Below, piece by piece: positions 18,829-26,635 of a stretch of 26,635 bases of DNA. Within the stretch, counting starts at the first letter, position 1. Each line of letters starts with the position of its first letter. The DNA comes from Mycoemilia scoparia (taxonomy: Eukaryota; Kickxellomycota; Kickxellomycetes; Kickxellales; Kickxellaceae), in assembly GCA_027575805.1 (NCBI GenBank), contig JANBPU010000221.1:1-26635 (forward strand), given 5' to 3'. Position numbers and translations under genes: made by a program. The notes below the pieces were generated by a model. It was given only the letters and a program-made list of their open reading frames with translations. It ran no database searches and had not been told where the DNA came from.

Positions 18829-19780
18829 TGGTATCTTTCTAGGTGTGGATTTTATTGTCACAGAAGAGTAGTAACAAGGATACAGTATAGTATTTTAAAG
18901 AGAGAGAGAGAGAGAGAGAAAGCGTGTAGAAAAATGCAAAGAAAGAGATATTGGATTGCAGAGCTTGTTTCCCAGACAGCACAACAGCGCATGATTATAT
19001 CACTAGCATGTCATGCCATATGGCATTGCCAGCATATGGCTTTATTTCAGTAGTGATCAAATGCAAGGCAGGCAAAATGGGTCCTCATCAGAGTCTGGCC
19101 TAGCCACAGACCATTATTTGCTATACAATTCCTAACGACCCGCCCACTTTTGTCTAAGGCCTCGCAAACTTTGACCAAACTTACGCTCTTGGCGCTATAA
19201 AACAGAATTCTTCATTTACATGCTATCAAGCAATCCTCCTTGGCCATGCGCTTTGTGGTTTCTGCTATTCAAATTTCTTGGCAAAGTTGTGTTTTTATTT
19301 AGACTGATAAATAGTCCAATTCATCTGAGTTCTTGATCACACACGGTGCACAATCAACTCTCTGATTTAATATTTATACTAGGCAGATGAGCTAGCATTA
19401 AGCCGCTGGCTCTCCACGTCACGAGCCAAATTCATTATTGGAGGACCATTCTGTATCGAATTTGGTAGCTGACGCTCTACTGTGAGTCTCTTGGACCACC
19501 ATCACTATTTGTATTATGCTGCTATCCACACCATAGACAAAAGTAAAAACACACAGAACTACTCCCCCCTCTTTTTATCTACGACTAATCTTTGCTTTAT
19601 ACTTTCTATCTTGCTCTAACATTTTGAATTTTTCTTCACAAATTACCACTTTCACAACCATATTTACTTTAATTGACTAATAGGCATAACAGTTGTTGCA
19701 TGTGTTTGCGTTTGTGTAGTCTCTCCTCCAGCCATTACTATTAAATACCACTAATTGCCAATTCTTCACACCCTACCGGA
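18829..19780. promoter_or_regulatory. Divergent intergenic region between J-protein gene and VPS35
   Basis: About 950 bp. It holds an AG dinucleotide repeat (18899-18919) close to the J-protein start. A 14-bp perfect palindrome, ATGCCATATGGCAT, is at 19013-19026. Pyrimidine-rich stretches (19561-19625) lie before VPS35. No coding or tRNA-like sequence is supported. Confidence 0.45.
18899..18919. repeat. (AG)n dinucleotide microsatellite
   Basis: About ten uninterrupted AG units, 70-90 bp upstream of the J-protein ATG. On that gene's sense strand it reads CT, a common fungal leader/promoter composition. Confidence 0.85.
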
Positions 19781-22700
19781 ATGGCAGCCACAGCCTCTAT
19801 AAATGAAGAACAATTCAAGCTTCTTGAAGATGCATTACAGGTCGTAAGAACCCATGGTGCTAAAATGCGCCAATGCCTTGACCCACGTAACACTCACTAT
19901 CAGCACCACCACCAGCAGCAGCGAGATGCCACGCCTGGCAGCACCTCTACCATCAACAATAACAGAGATAGTCATATCCTAGATGCTATAAAACACTGCT
20001 CAGCAATGCTCGGCGAACTCAGGACATCAGCCCTCACTCCCAAAAGCTATTATGAACTATTCTTGGCCGTATTCGATTCATTGCAATTGCTTATATCATC
20101 ACTACGCGATGCCCACGAATCAGGAAGACACCATCTGGCTGATTTATACGAACTTGTTCAGTATGCTGGCAATGTCGTGCCTAGACTTTATTTGATGGTT
20201 ACTGTGGGTTCTACTTTCATGGGATTAAGATCATCATCCGTTGCCAATAGCAAAAACATTGATAATAGCGGCGGTAGTCAAAGAGATACAACTACCACGC
20301 CTATTGCTTTGAATAGCCAAGATCTTGCCAATAATACAGCAACTCCAGTGGCTACGACTACTGCTGAGACTACTCCTGATAGCGAAGGTGTTAGCCAAGA
20401 TGGAGACGAAATATCCGGAGAAGAAAATGAGGAGGAAGAAGAAGAGATTCCAGTCCATGAAGTTATGATGGATATGCTTGAAATGGTTCGTGGTGTCCAA
20501 CACCCAACTCGTGGCCTATTCCTTCGTTACTATTTAGGACAAATGACCAAAGATAAACTGGCGTCTGCTTCAGTATCGGATGCGATCCAATTCACTCTAA
20601 CTAACTTTACCGAAATGAATAAGCTCTGGGTCAGGCTCCAGCATTTGGGTTTAAGCAGAGAGCGGGAAAAGCGGGAACTGGAGCGCAAAGAGCTTCGAAC
20701 TTTGGTTGGATCAAATCTTATCCGGCTGGCTTCTTTGGATGGGGTCACACTTGAACACTATACTGACATAATTCTGCCACATCTGTTGAGACAGGTCATT
20801 TCTTGTAAGGATCCATTGGCCCAGGAATATTTGATGGAGGCTATTGTCCAGGCATTTAGTGATGACTGGCATATTGCAACGCTGGGTCAGTTGGTTGATG
20901 TTTTGGGCAAGTTGCATCCAAAGGTTGCTATTAAGGGTATTATTGTTGCTTTGGTAAATCGAATTCAAGTTTATGTATCTAAATTCCAAAGTACTACTAC
21001 CACTACTACTGCTGCTGCTGCTGCTACAAACAGCAAGAAGGGCAAAGAAAATGAATCAGAGCAAAAGCAAGAAGAAGAAGAAGAAGAAGGAGAAGGAGAA
21101 CAAGAAAAGAAATCTGCGAGTGAGCCATCAAGCCAAGAGTTGTTTGAAAAATTGTGGGGCCATGTTCAAAATCTTGTATCTGTTCGTTCAGACTTACCCA
21201 CTAGCGACATGGTTGCTATTCTGTGCTCTATGCTCCGACTTTCATTAGCTGGGGCCGAAAGAAATCCAGATAGTGCCAAACAAGTCAGTCAAGTAATTGC
21301 ATTTGTGCAAGGTCAGATGCAACGTCGGTCTACATTCTATGACATAAATTCCACTGCAACCACCAACCAACTTCTTGGGTTCTTGCTCTCCCCGTTAAGA
21401 GCCTACCCCAACCCTATAAAGATCCTTGAACTAAAGGACTACCAGGAACTCCTATCCGGGCAGAACGACCTTATCCAAAAGAATGTCGGGACAGCTTTGG
21501 TTACTGCTATGCTTCAGCGAGAAACTATAATGTCAACTGTAGAACACGTGAAGGGGATTTTTGGAATTTGCAGCAAATTGATCGTTGGAGGAGTTCTTCA
21601 GTCAAGTTCAAATGCTAAGGAAAGCAGAAGACGCCGTGAGGGTAAAAGTAGTTTGCCAGAAATGGATGAAGAGGATATTGCTGAAGAACAGGGGCTGTTG
21701 GCAAGACTTGTTCACTTGATCCAGGCTGAAGATCCAGAAACACAGACATCTGCGCTTATTTCAGCTAGAAATGCATTGGTTGAGGGGCGTGTTGAATATA
21801 CTTTCCCTGCTATTATAACAGCAGCTATAAACCTTGTCAGCCTTTATGGCGAGACCAAGCCAGGGTCAGCCGGTAATATAGAAGGAGATGAAGCAGCAGT
21901 AGCAGCAGCAGGACAAGAAGGTGCCGGTGATGATTCTAACAACAGTGCTCCTGATAACAAGGATCTAGAAAGACAGATTTCTGAATGGCGGAGGAAGGTC
22001 CAGCATCTTTTACGATTTATTAAGGCAACCATTGACCAAGTGCCAAAGGAATCCACGGCTTTGCAGCTTTCCATTATGTCAGCCCAGGCTGTTGCATCTG
22101 AACCAGCCTTTACTGGAGACGAGGATCTTGAAGAAGCAGCCTACGAGCTCTTTGTACAGGCATTTACAGTCTACGAAGAAAGGGTCAGTGACAGTCGCGT
22201 ACAGTTCAACATTCTGATGCAGCTCGTTGGAGCAGTCCACGCATCCCGAAACTTTTCATCAGAAAACTATGAAAACCTGTCAGATAAATGTGTTGTGTAT
22301 GGAACCAAGCTTCTAAAACGCCCAGATCAAGCACGTGTGGCATTCGCCTGCTCATTCCTATGGTGGCGCAATGATCCAGTTACTGATAATGGAGACAAGA
22401 CAATCAAGCAGCTCATCAAGTCATTCAGGGTAGCAGATTCGGTTTTGGATCCAGCAATTCGCATGCAGCTGCTAATCGAGCTTTTGAATCGCGCAATCGC
22501 TCACTACGAACGTGAATGCCCATCAGTGACACCAAAGTATCTGACAGATCTGATCCAGAGCATCCACATAATTCTCGAAGATCGCGATCTTTTGGATACA
22601 TCAGAATCGGCAAAGGCACGCAGAGGTTCATCGTCTTCAAATAAGCGAGGACCATATCCAACAATATTGGGGGTTGGCAAATACGAGGACACCGATGCAA

Positions 22701-22924
22701 ACGACCCAAGTTCTATTTGGACCCCATCAAATATGGCACCCAGTGAGTGGATACCCAAATTCTTTGCCGATACAATCGATTATATTCAGACAGGAGATTT
22801 CCCTGGGGTTCGTACGATGGCCGATTCAGTAGCCACAGCGCCAGGCGCAGGAATAGGAGCAGCCTCTGGCTCTCCAGAAATTGATAGTATTCTAGACCAC
22901 TCTACATCCTCCGTCTTTGATTAG
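19781..22924 (+). CDS. VPS35: Retromer core subunit VPS35
   Basis: A single exon encodes 1047 aa, against about 796 in human and 944 in yeast. VPS35 is the alpha-solenoid scaffold of retromer. It binds VPS26 at its N-terminus and VPS29 at its C-terminus and recycles receptors from endosomes. The N-terminal PRLYLMVTVGS motif (from P134, essential for VPS26/Rab7 contact in the family) and MLEMVRGVQHPTRGLFLRYY (near 235-250) are diagnostic. Extra length comes from low-complexity inserts: a Ser/Thr/acidic one at about 150-222, and a Thr/Ala then Lys/Glu-rich one at about 402-446, encoded by ACT, GCT and GAA repeats. A third, Ala/Gly-rich insert lies near 690-725. The C-terminal solenoid continues to VFD. 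The conserved core appears intact. Confidence 0.95.
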   Translation: MAATASINEEQFKLLEDALQVVRTHGAKMRQCLDPRNTHYQHHHQQQRDATPGSTSTINNNRDSHILDAIKHCSAMLGELRTSALTPKSYYELFLAVFDSLQLLISSLRDAHESGRHHLADLYELVQYAGNVVPRLYLMVTVGSTFMGLRSSSVANSKNIDNSGGSQRDTTTTPIALNSQDLANNTATPVATTTAETTPDSEGVSQDGDEISGEENEEEEEEIPVHEVMMDMLEMVRGVQHPTRGLFLRYYLGQMTKDKLASASVSDAIQFTLTNFTEMNKLWVRLQHLGLSREREKRELERKELRTLVGSNLIRLASLDGVTLEHYTDIILPHLLRQVISCKDPLAQEYLMEAIVQAFSDDWHIATLGQLVDVLGKLHPKVAIKGIIVALVNRIQVYVSKFQSTTTTTTAAAAATNSKKGKENESEQKQEEEEEEGEGEQEKKSASEPSSQELFEKLWGHVQNLVSVRSDLPTSDMVAILCSMLRLSLAGAERNPDSAKQVSQVIAFVQGQMQRRSTFYDINSTATTNQLLGFLLSPLRAYPNPIKILELKDYQELLSGQNDLIQKNVGTALVTAMLQRETIMSTVEHVKGIFGICSKLIVGGVLQSSSNAKESRRRREGKSSLPEMDEEDIAEEQGLLARLVHLIQAEDPETQTSALISARNALVEGRVEYTFPAIITAAINLVSLYGETKPGSAGNIEGDEAAVAAAGQEGAGDDSNNSAPDNKDLERQISEWRRKVQHLLRFIKATIDQVPKESTALQLSIMSAQAVASEPAFTGDEDLEEAAYELFVQAFTVYEERVSDSRVQFNILMQLVGAVHASRNFSSENYENLSDKCVVYGTKLLKRPDQARVAFACSFLWWRNDPVTDNGDKTIKQLIKSFRVADSVLDPAIRMQLLIELLNRAIAHYERECPSVTPKYLTDLIQSIHIILEDRDLLDTSESAKARRGSSSSNKRGPYPTILGVGKYEDTDANDPSSIWTPSNMAPSEWIPKFFADTIDYIQTGDFPGVRTMADSVATAPGAGIGAASGSPEIDSILDHSTSSVFD

Positions 22925-23307
22925 TTGGTAGCAAACACATTTTACGTTTCCATTGCTGTATACGGTTTTACAAAGAAAATTCATAGCTAAATAATTATTG
23001 GATAATCATTACCGCATTGAAATGAGCCACAACTCCATTCATATTTATCCGAACACATTCAACAAACCATGGCTTTATTGATTCCTTTTCCAGAGTTGTG
23101 AGTCCATACACACATATCAGCTAACCAATTCAATAGCCAGGGTCGTGGCTTGACTGGCCAGACGATCCACACATGGCCAAAGATGCAATTTAGGTAACAT
23201 TATAGTTTGCTTATAAACTAATGTTTATTGGCAAGTATATACAGAGCATGGAAATGGCTCAAACAGAGTTTTGTGGCAAAATGTACTCAATTGGGCTATC
23301 CATAATA
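22925..23307. other. Intergenic, 3' of VPS35
   Basis: AT-rich DNA without a supported gene. Short inverted words (CACAACTC near 23025 and GAGTTGTG near 23092) could pair, but the loop is long and no function is apparent. Confidence 0.45.
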
Positions 23308-23394
23308 TCGGTAGTTATTTTTGAAGGGCTATAGAGTCACTCATTTGGCTGAGATTGGCCCTATAACCATTCTTCCTTCAAAAATTATGATCCA
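23308..23394. mobile_element. 87-bp MITE with TA target duplication (copy B)
   Basis: Same length and layout as the element at 6071-6157. It starts TCGGTAGTTATTTTTGAAGG, ends CCTTCAAAAATTATGATCCA, and is flanked by TA on both sides (23306-23307 and 23395-23396). The interior GGGCTATA.AGTCA..CATTT core is shared. It is non-coding. Confidence 0.75.
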
Positions 23395-24010
23395 TACCCC
23401 TTAATCGGTTGTTTGTTTAGATGCATAAATATTATGTGCCAGCTAGCAAAGAAGGAACACGCTGCTATTATTAGGCAGTTCAGAGGGTAAGTTGACTTGC
23501 AAATAAACGCATGGAATTGTTTAAATGTAAGGAAGATTCCGGCCGATATTTGTAGGGCAATTCTAAGCCACATTGATATTTATAATCGTCCCATACTCAA
23601 TGGCGGATTTGATTCGGGCTTTTAAGAGAGAGGATGGTTGTATTAAGGGGAGACCATATTTGCAATCGCCACCACCACTGCTGCTGCTGCTGCTGCTGAT
23701 ACCATTACTACTAACACACAGGATACTACTGTGCGCTGTCATTGCCATTTTGCTTTGCATTCCTCTTTTGCCTTATAAAACACCTCTCATCTCTCACAAA
23801 AGTGTAACATCATTACTACTACCATACCGGTATATTCCCACCGTTACTATCATACTCTCTTCAATTTTCATTATAGTGCATTTTTGATATTCCTTAATCC
23901 CAATCCCAATCCCACTACCACTGGTAATAATATAAAAGCACCTCCCTCTCTTCTTATATTTCCCATTCACGCACTCGCTCACTCTTTTGCTGACTCTGTT
24001 TTTATTGATA
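23395..24010 (+). promoter_or_regulatory. NAA40 upstream region
   Basis: It contains a CTG repeat (23678-23699), a triple CCCAAT run (CCCAATCCCAATCCC, near 23899-23913), and a TATA-like TAATATAAAAG (about 23927-23937) some 75 bp before the NAA40 ATG. An ATG-started open frame from 23600 (about 95 codons, Leu/Ile-rich) is probably an artefact of the CTG repeat and pyrimidine tracts. Confidence 0.4.
23678..23699. repeat. (CTG)7 trinucleotide repeat
   Basis: About seven uninterrupted CTG units preceded by CCACCACCA, in the NAA40 upstream region about 310 bp before its ATG. Confidence 0.8.
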
Positions 24011-25048
24011 ATGAGATCCCAAAGTGATATCGCCAAGATCAACGCCGCCCTAAAAGCCACAGACAAGGACCAATTCTTTTGCTGGCCGTCTTCCAACATC
24101 TATTACCACCACTACACACAAAACACTAACGATGACCTAGTTTTTGTTAGCAAACCATCCAGGCTAATCGACACAGAGACCTACAACCGACTTTTCAAAC
24201 TCATCCAAAAAAATGTCGCCGAATACTATATCGCCAGCAAAATCACATGGTCCAAATCCAACAAACTCAAGGAGCTTAAAAACCCAGACATGCGATACCT
24301 TCTAATCTACACCAACCCTACAGGCAGTGCCAATGATACCGACGAGATTTCCAGCAGTCCACCCACCCACACCGTCGCCTCTATATTTACTCCAGACAAT
24401 CTCGTCGGTTTCGCAGCTTTTGATTTTTCATTTGAAGAAACCATGGAGCCCAACAGTTCAGACGACAAAGAAGTCCCCATCATATTCTGTTATGAAATAC
24501 AGCTTGAACCATCTCTTCGTGGCAAAGGGCTAGGAAAGCTCCTAATGAATACCATGTTCCAGATCGGTGCTGAATGGGATATGCAAAGTGTGTTTCTCAA
24601 TACATTTAATGATAACAACCTAGCCAACAATTTTTACCACAAGCTCGGGTTTAGACCTGATCCAATCTCGCCGTGTCAATATTTGGGGGGTGCGTATAAA
24701 CATAAATACAAGTATAAGATTTTGTCAAAGAGAATTAGTCTGTATCTTGATGAGCTGCTTGATCAAAGCCAAAGTCATGTAAGGGATTCGTTGCCACCAT
24801 TACCTTCTTCTTATTCTGGGGAGACTAAACCAGAGAATAGGATGGATAAACAAGATGGTTGTGAACTTTTGGATAGATTGTTGAAAGCTAGAGATAATAA
24901 TATCAATTCCATTATTAACCATCAGGCTCCCAGTCTAGCTGTCACTACTACTAATACTGCTATTGCTGGTGGTAGTGGTTTGGGACCTTCTGGCTTGGAT
25001 TCTTCAATTACCAATATTGATCTCTCATATCCCCCGCAACAACATTAG
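24011..25048 (+). CDS. NAA40: N-alpha-acetyltransferase 40 (NatD, histone H4/H2A N-terminus)
   Basis: A single exon encodes 345 aa, starting at the ATG 24011 (MRSQSDIAKINAAL). NatD acetylates the N-terminal Ser of histones H4 and H2A. The GNAT core shows CYEIQLEPSLRGKGLGKLLM, with the acetyl-CoA loop RGKGLGK from R170. This is followed by VFLNTFNDNNLANNFYHKLGF, matching the NAA40 family pattern (CYE.QLE...R.KGLGK; ...N..A..FY...F). Upstream, ITWSKSNKLKELKNPDMRYLL fits the family's W...K...L....RYL. The C-terminal extension of about 100 residues is low complexity, making it longer than human NAA40 (237 aa). A short Thr/Ser insert occurs near 102-118. Confidence 0.9.
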   Translation: MRSQSDIAKINAALKATDKDQFFCWPSSNIYYHHYTQNTNDDLVFVSKPSRLIDTETYNRLFKLIQKNVAEYYIASKITWSKSNKLKELKNPDMRYLLIYTNPTGSANDTDEISSSPPTHTVASIFTPDNLVGFAAFDFSFEETMEPNSSDDKEVPIIFCYEIQLEPSLRGKGLGKLLMNTMFQIGAEWDMQSVFLNTFNDNNLANNFYHKLGFRPDPISPCQYLGGAYKHKYKYKILSKRISLYLDELLDQSQSHVRDSLPPLPSSYSGETKPENRMDKQDGCELLDRLLKARDNNINSIINHQAPSLAVTTTNTAIAGGSGLGPSGLDSSITNIDLSYPPQQH

Positions 25049-25675
25049 TCTACCACATATTAGCCAATAATTTTGATAGCAATAATAATTTTGATAATAA
25101 TTTTTTTTCCTGGTTGTCACATCCATCTTTTTTGTATAAAAATAAATACTATTAGTCTCAATTCGCACTCACGCTATACAATCACACCCATACATTCACA
25201 ATACCCACCAATTACAAAAACATATATTGATATTAAAATCTAAAATAAACCCATAACCATACACCCATAAAAGATCAAACTACTATGAGCCAATTATCTC
25301 CTAAATCTTAGTGAATCTCTATTGCGCTCAATGATGATAATCACACACACCTGTCTGACGACTATATCAGTACACCAACAGGTTCACAGGAATTTGTTGG
25401 GTATATGAGTAGTGGCTTGCTGGAATATATATGCGGGAACCCGTCTTTATTAGTATGGGAGAACCCTCCTGCATTTTCTAGCAAGTGTGATGTACAAATT
25501 TACATTGGATAATGTATGTCTGAGAGCCGCAAATGCTGATCCATACATAATATATGCACATATCCACCCACCACTGCTCAGCTATAATAATTTGTGTGTA
25601 CTAATATTCTCAAACTTTTTAACCCAAAAAATAGAAAAGCTAAACCAAAACAAAAATATACCGAATAATGAATTG
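25049..25675. other. Intergenic, 3' of NAA40
   Basis: AT-rich. AATAAA (25141-25146) is a plausible NAA40 poly(A) signal. No gene is recognised in short open frames here. Confidence 0.45.
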
Positions 25676-25798
25676 TGGGCATAGTAATTTTTTGAAGGAT
25701 TACAAATTTTTACTAGTAGGCCAGTTTCAGTTTGCATATTGGCCAGTCTATATTATGATACACAATATTAATTCAGCCCTTCAAAAATAATCACTCCA
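25676..25798. mobile_element. Related longer MITE-like element (copy C)
   Basis: The ends TGGGCATAGTAATTTTTTGAAGG and CCCTTCAAAAATAATCACTCCA form an inverted repeat matching the TTTTTGAAGG termini of the 87-bp copies. The interior differs and is longer (123 bp in total), with two GGCCAGT words. I see no clean TA duplication at its flanks. It is probably a divergent subfamily member. Confidence 0.5.
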
Positions 25799-26039
25799 AT
25801 ATTTATAATAAAGATAGAAATGAGCCAAGCATGTTTGATAAATATTTCAGAAATGATCCCATAATATGAACCTATTTACTAATATCACTATATATGCTAC
25901 ATTATGATATTAAAGCCATCCTTTGTTTTTGATTCAACTCATATCTTTCTCTATATCTTGATAATTGCACTAGGAACCTATTAAATAGCATATATACATA
26001 GGTCAACAAATATCACATTTTCTTTCAAAACCTCACAAT
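25799..26039 (+). promoter_or_regulatory. Upstream region of the AAA-ATPase-like gene
   Basis: AT-rich. A TATA-like CATATATACATA (about 25989-26000) lies 40-50 bp before the ATG at 26040. No other feature is seen. Confidence 0.35.
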
Positions 26040-26618
26040 ATGACACTAAACAGCAATACTAGAAAAGGGACAACATTCATTTTTAACTCAACCATAAAAG
26101 AGTATGAAGAGGCCAGCAAGAACGAAAATGAAGCAAGCAAGCTCACAATGCAGGATTTGGAAGTGAAATACAACAGGCTCTCTGTTAGTCATGATATAAA
26201 TGATACTGAGCAAGAATGTAAGTATATTTACTACTCCTTTTTTTTGTAGCAACAATAAAAGTAGGAATTTTCTTGTAGAACAACTAATAAATAGCCCACT
26301 TAAATGTAAATAGACCCAGCAAGAGTATTTGGCTCCAACTTAATGATAGGTGATAGTGACTGGGAAAAAGCACAAAATGAGGATCTGCTGTTTGTTGATA
26401 AAATACACAATCTAAAGTTGATGTGGGGCAAGTCAACCACGGACTACCTTTATCGCCACTGCAGAACAGGAAAGACTATGTTCCTTACCATGGCTGACTA
26501 TTTCTTTGGGCTGGTCAAAGATAAGGATGCCCTGGAAAAGAAAAGGAGCCACTTTGGAGGTACTGTGAAGGTTTATGGGTTCCCTTCACATACTTTATCC
26601 ATAATATCCACACTCTGA
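26040..26618 (+). CDS. Fungal AAA-ATPase-like protein (partial at window edge)
   Basis: Exon 1 is 26040-26217 and exon 2 starts at 26314. The 96-nt intron has a GTAAGT donor, an ACTAATA branch-like word and a TAG acceptor, in phase 1. The joined frame reads ...EQEYPARVFGSNLMIGDSDW. A FVDKI segment and a P-loop-like CRTGKTMFLTMADYFF (near 109-124) match the AAA-ATPase-like family that is expanded in several fungal genomes. The frame hits TGA at 26616-26618. A donor-like GGAG|GTACTG near 26559 could instead splice onward beyond the window, so the protein is truncated or continues out of view. Residue spacing from FVDK to the P-loop is as in the family. The biological role of this family is unclear. 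Confidence 0.55.
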
Positions 26619-26635
26619 AGCCAATGTTGGCTTCA

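Noticed and set aside
18829..18861. 11-residue upstream extension of the J protein
   Set aside because: The extension would start at GTG. The first ATG in frame (18828) begins right at the typical J-domain lead-in.
23600..23887. Small Leu/Ile-rich putative membrane protein
   Set aside because: The hydrophobic run comes from a CTG repeat and pyrimidine-rich promoter DNA, and the frame sits immediately upstream of the NAA40 TATA-like region.

Overview
The window is nuclear DNA from a fungus, most likely an early-diverging or otherwise non-yeast lineage. Every recognisable gene is eukaryotic. The genes use the standard code. Introns are short (86-120 nt) with GTAAGT-like donors, intergenic DNA is AT-rich, and coding regions carry many trinucleotide-derived homopolymer tracts. 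The 26040 gene resembles a family abundant in fungi, and the gene at the left edge resembles fungal-type (FunK1-like) kinases. I cannot name the species from sequence alone.

Layout. The left edge (39-1817, minus) is a four-exon FunK1-like gene. It has an in-frame TGA and ends before a full kinase core. It is followed by a repeat-rich strip (1818-2696) holding a possible pogo/Tigger-like transposon end and a well-formed solo LTR (2340-2579). Next is a carnitine acyltransferase (2697-4811, minus) whose C-terminus is a peroxisomal SRL signal. Region 4812-6364 holds an orphan coding-like stretch and an 87-bp MITE. The central block is housekeeping: ORC5 (6365-8150, plus, 3 exons), RPB5 (8318-9442, minus, 6 exons), KRE33/NAT10 (9923-13416, plus, 2 exons), PMS1 (13787-16507, plus), a DUF2470 membrane protein (16678-17511, minus), a J-domain membrane protein (18143-18828, minus, 2 exons), VPS35 (19781-22924, plus) and NAA40/NatD (24011-25048, plus). 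The right edge (26040 onward) begins an AAA-ATPase-like gene of a fungal expanded type. Two more MITE-like copies lie at 23308-23394 and 25676-25798.

How the genes relate. There is no operon-like pathway here. RPB5 (shared by RNA polymerases I, II and III) and KRE33/NAT10 (18S rRNA cytidine acetylation) are divergently transcribed from one 480-bp intergenic region, which is compatible with shared growth-linked control. ORC5 and PMS1 act in replication initiation and mismatch repair. VPS35 is the retromer core, NAA40 acetylates histone H4/H2A N-termini, and the carnitine acyltransferase shuttles acyl groups from peroxisomes. The less conserved genes sit at the two window edges, and the mobile-element traces lie in the intergenic gaps.

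Several genes are visible only after splicing is reconstructed by eye: RPB5, both ends of ORC5, the KRE33 N-terminus and the J-protein tail. I found no tRNA, rRNA, CRISPR array or convincing novel multi-gene system.
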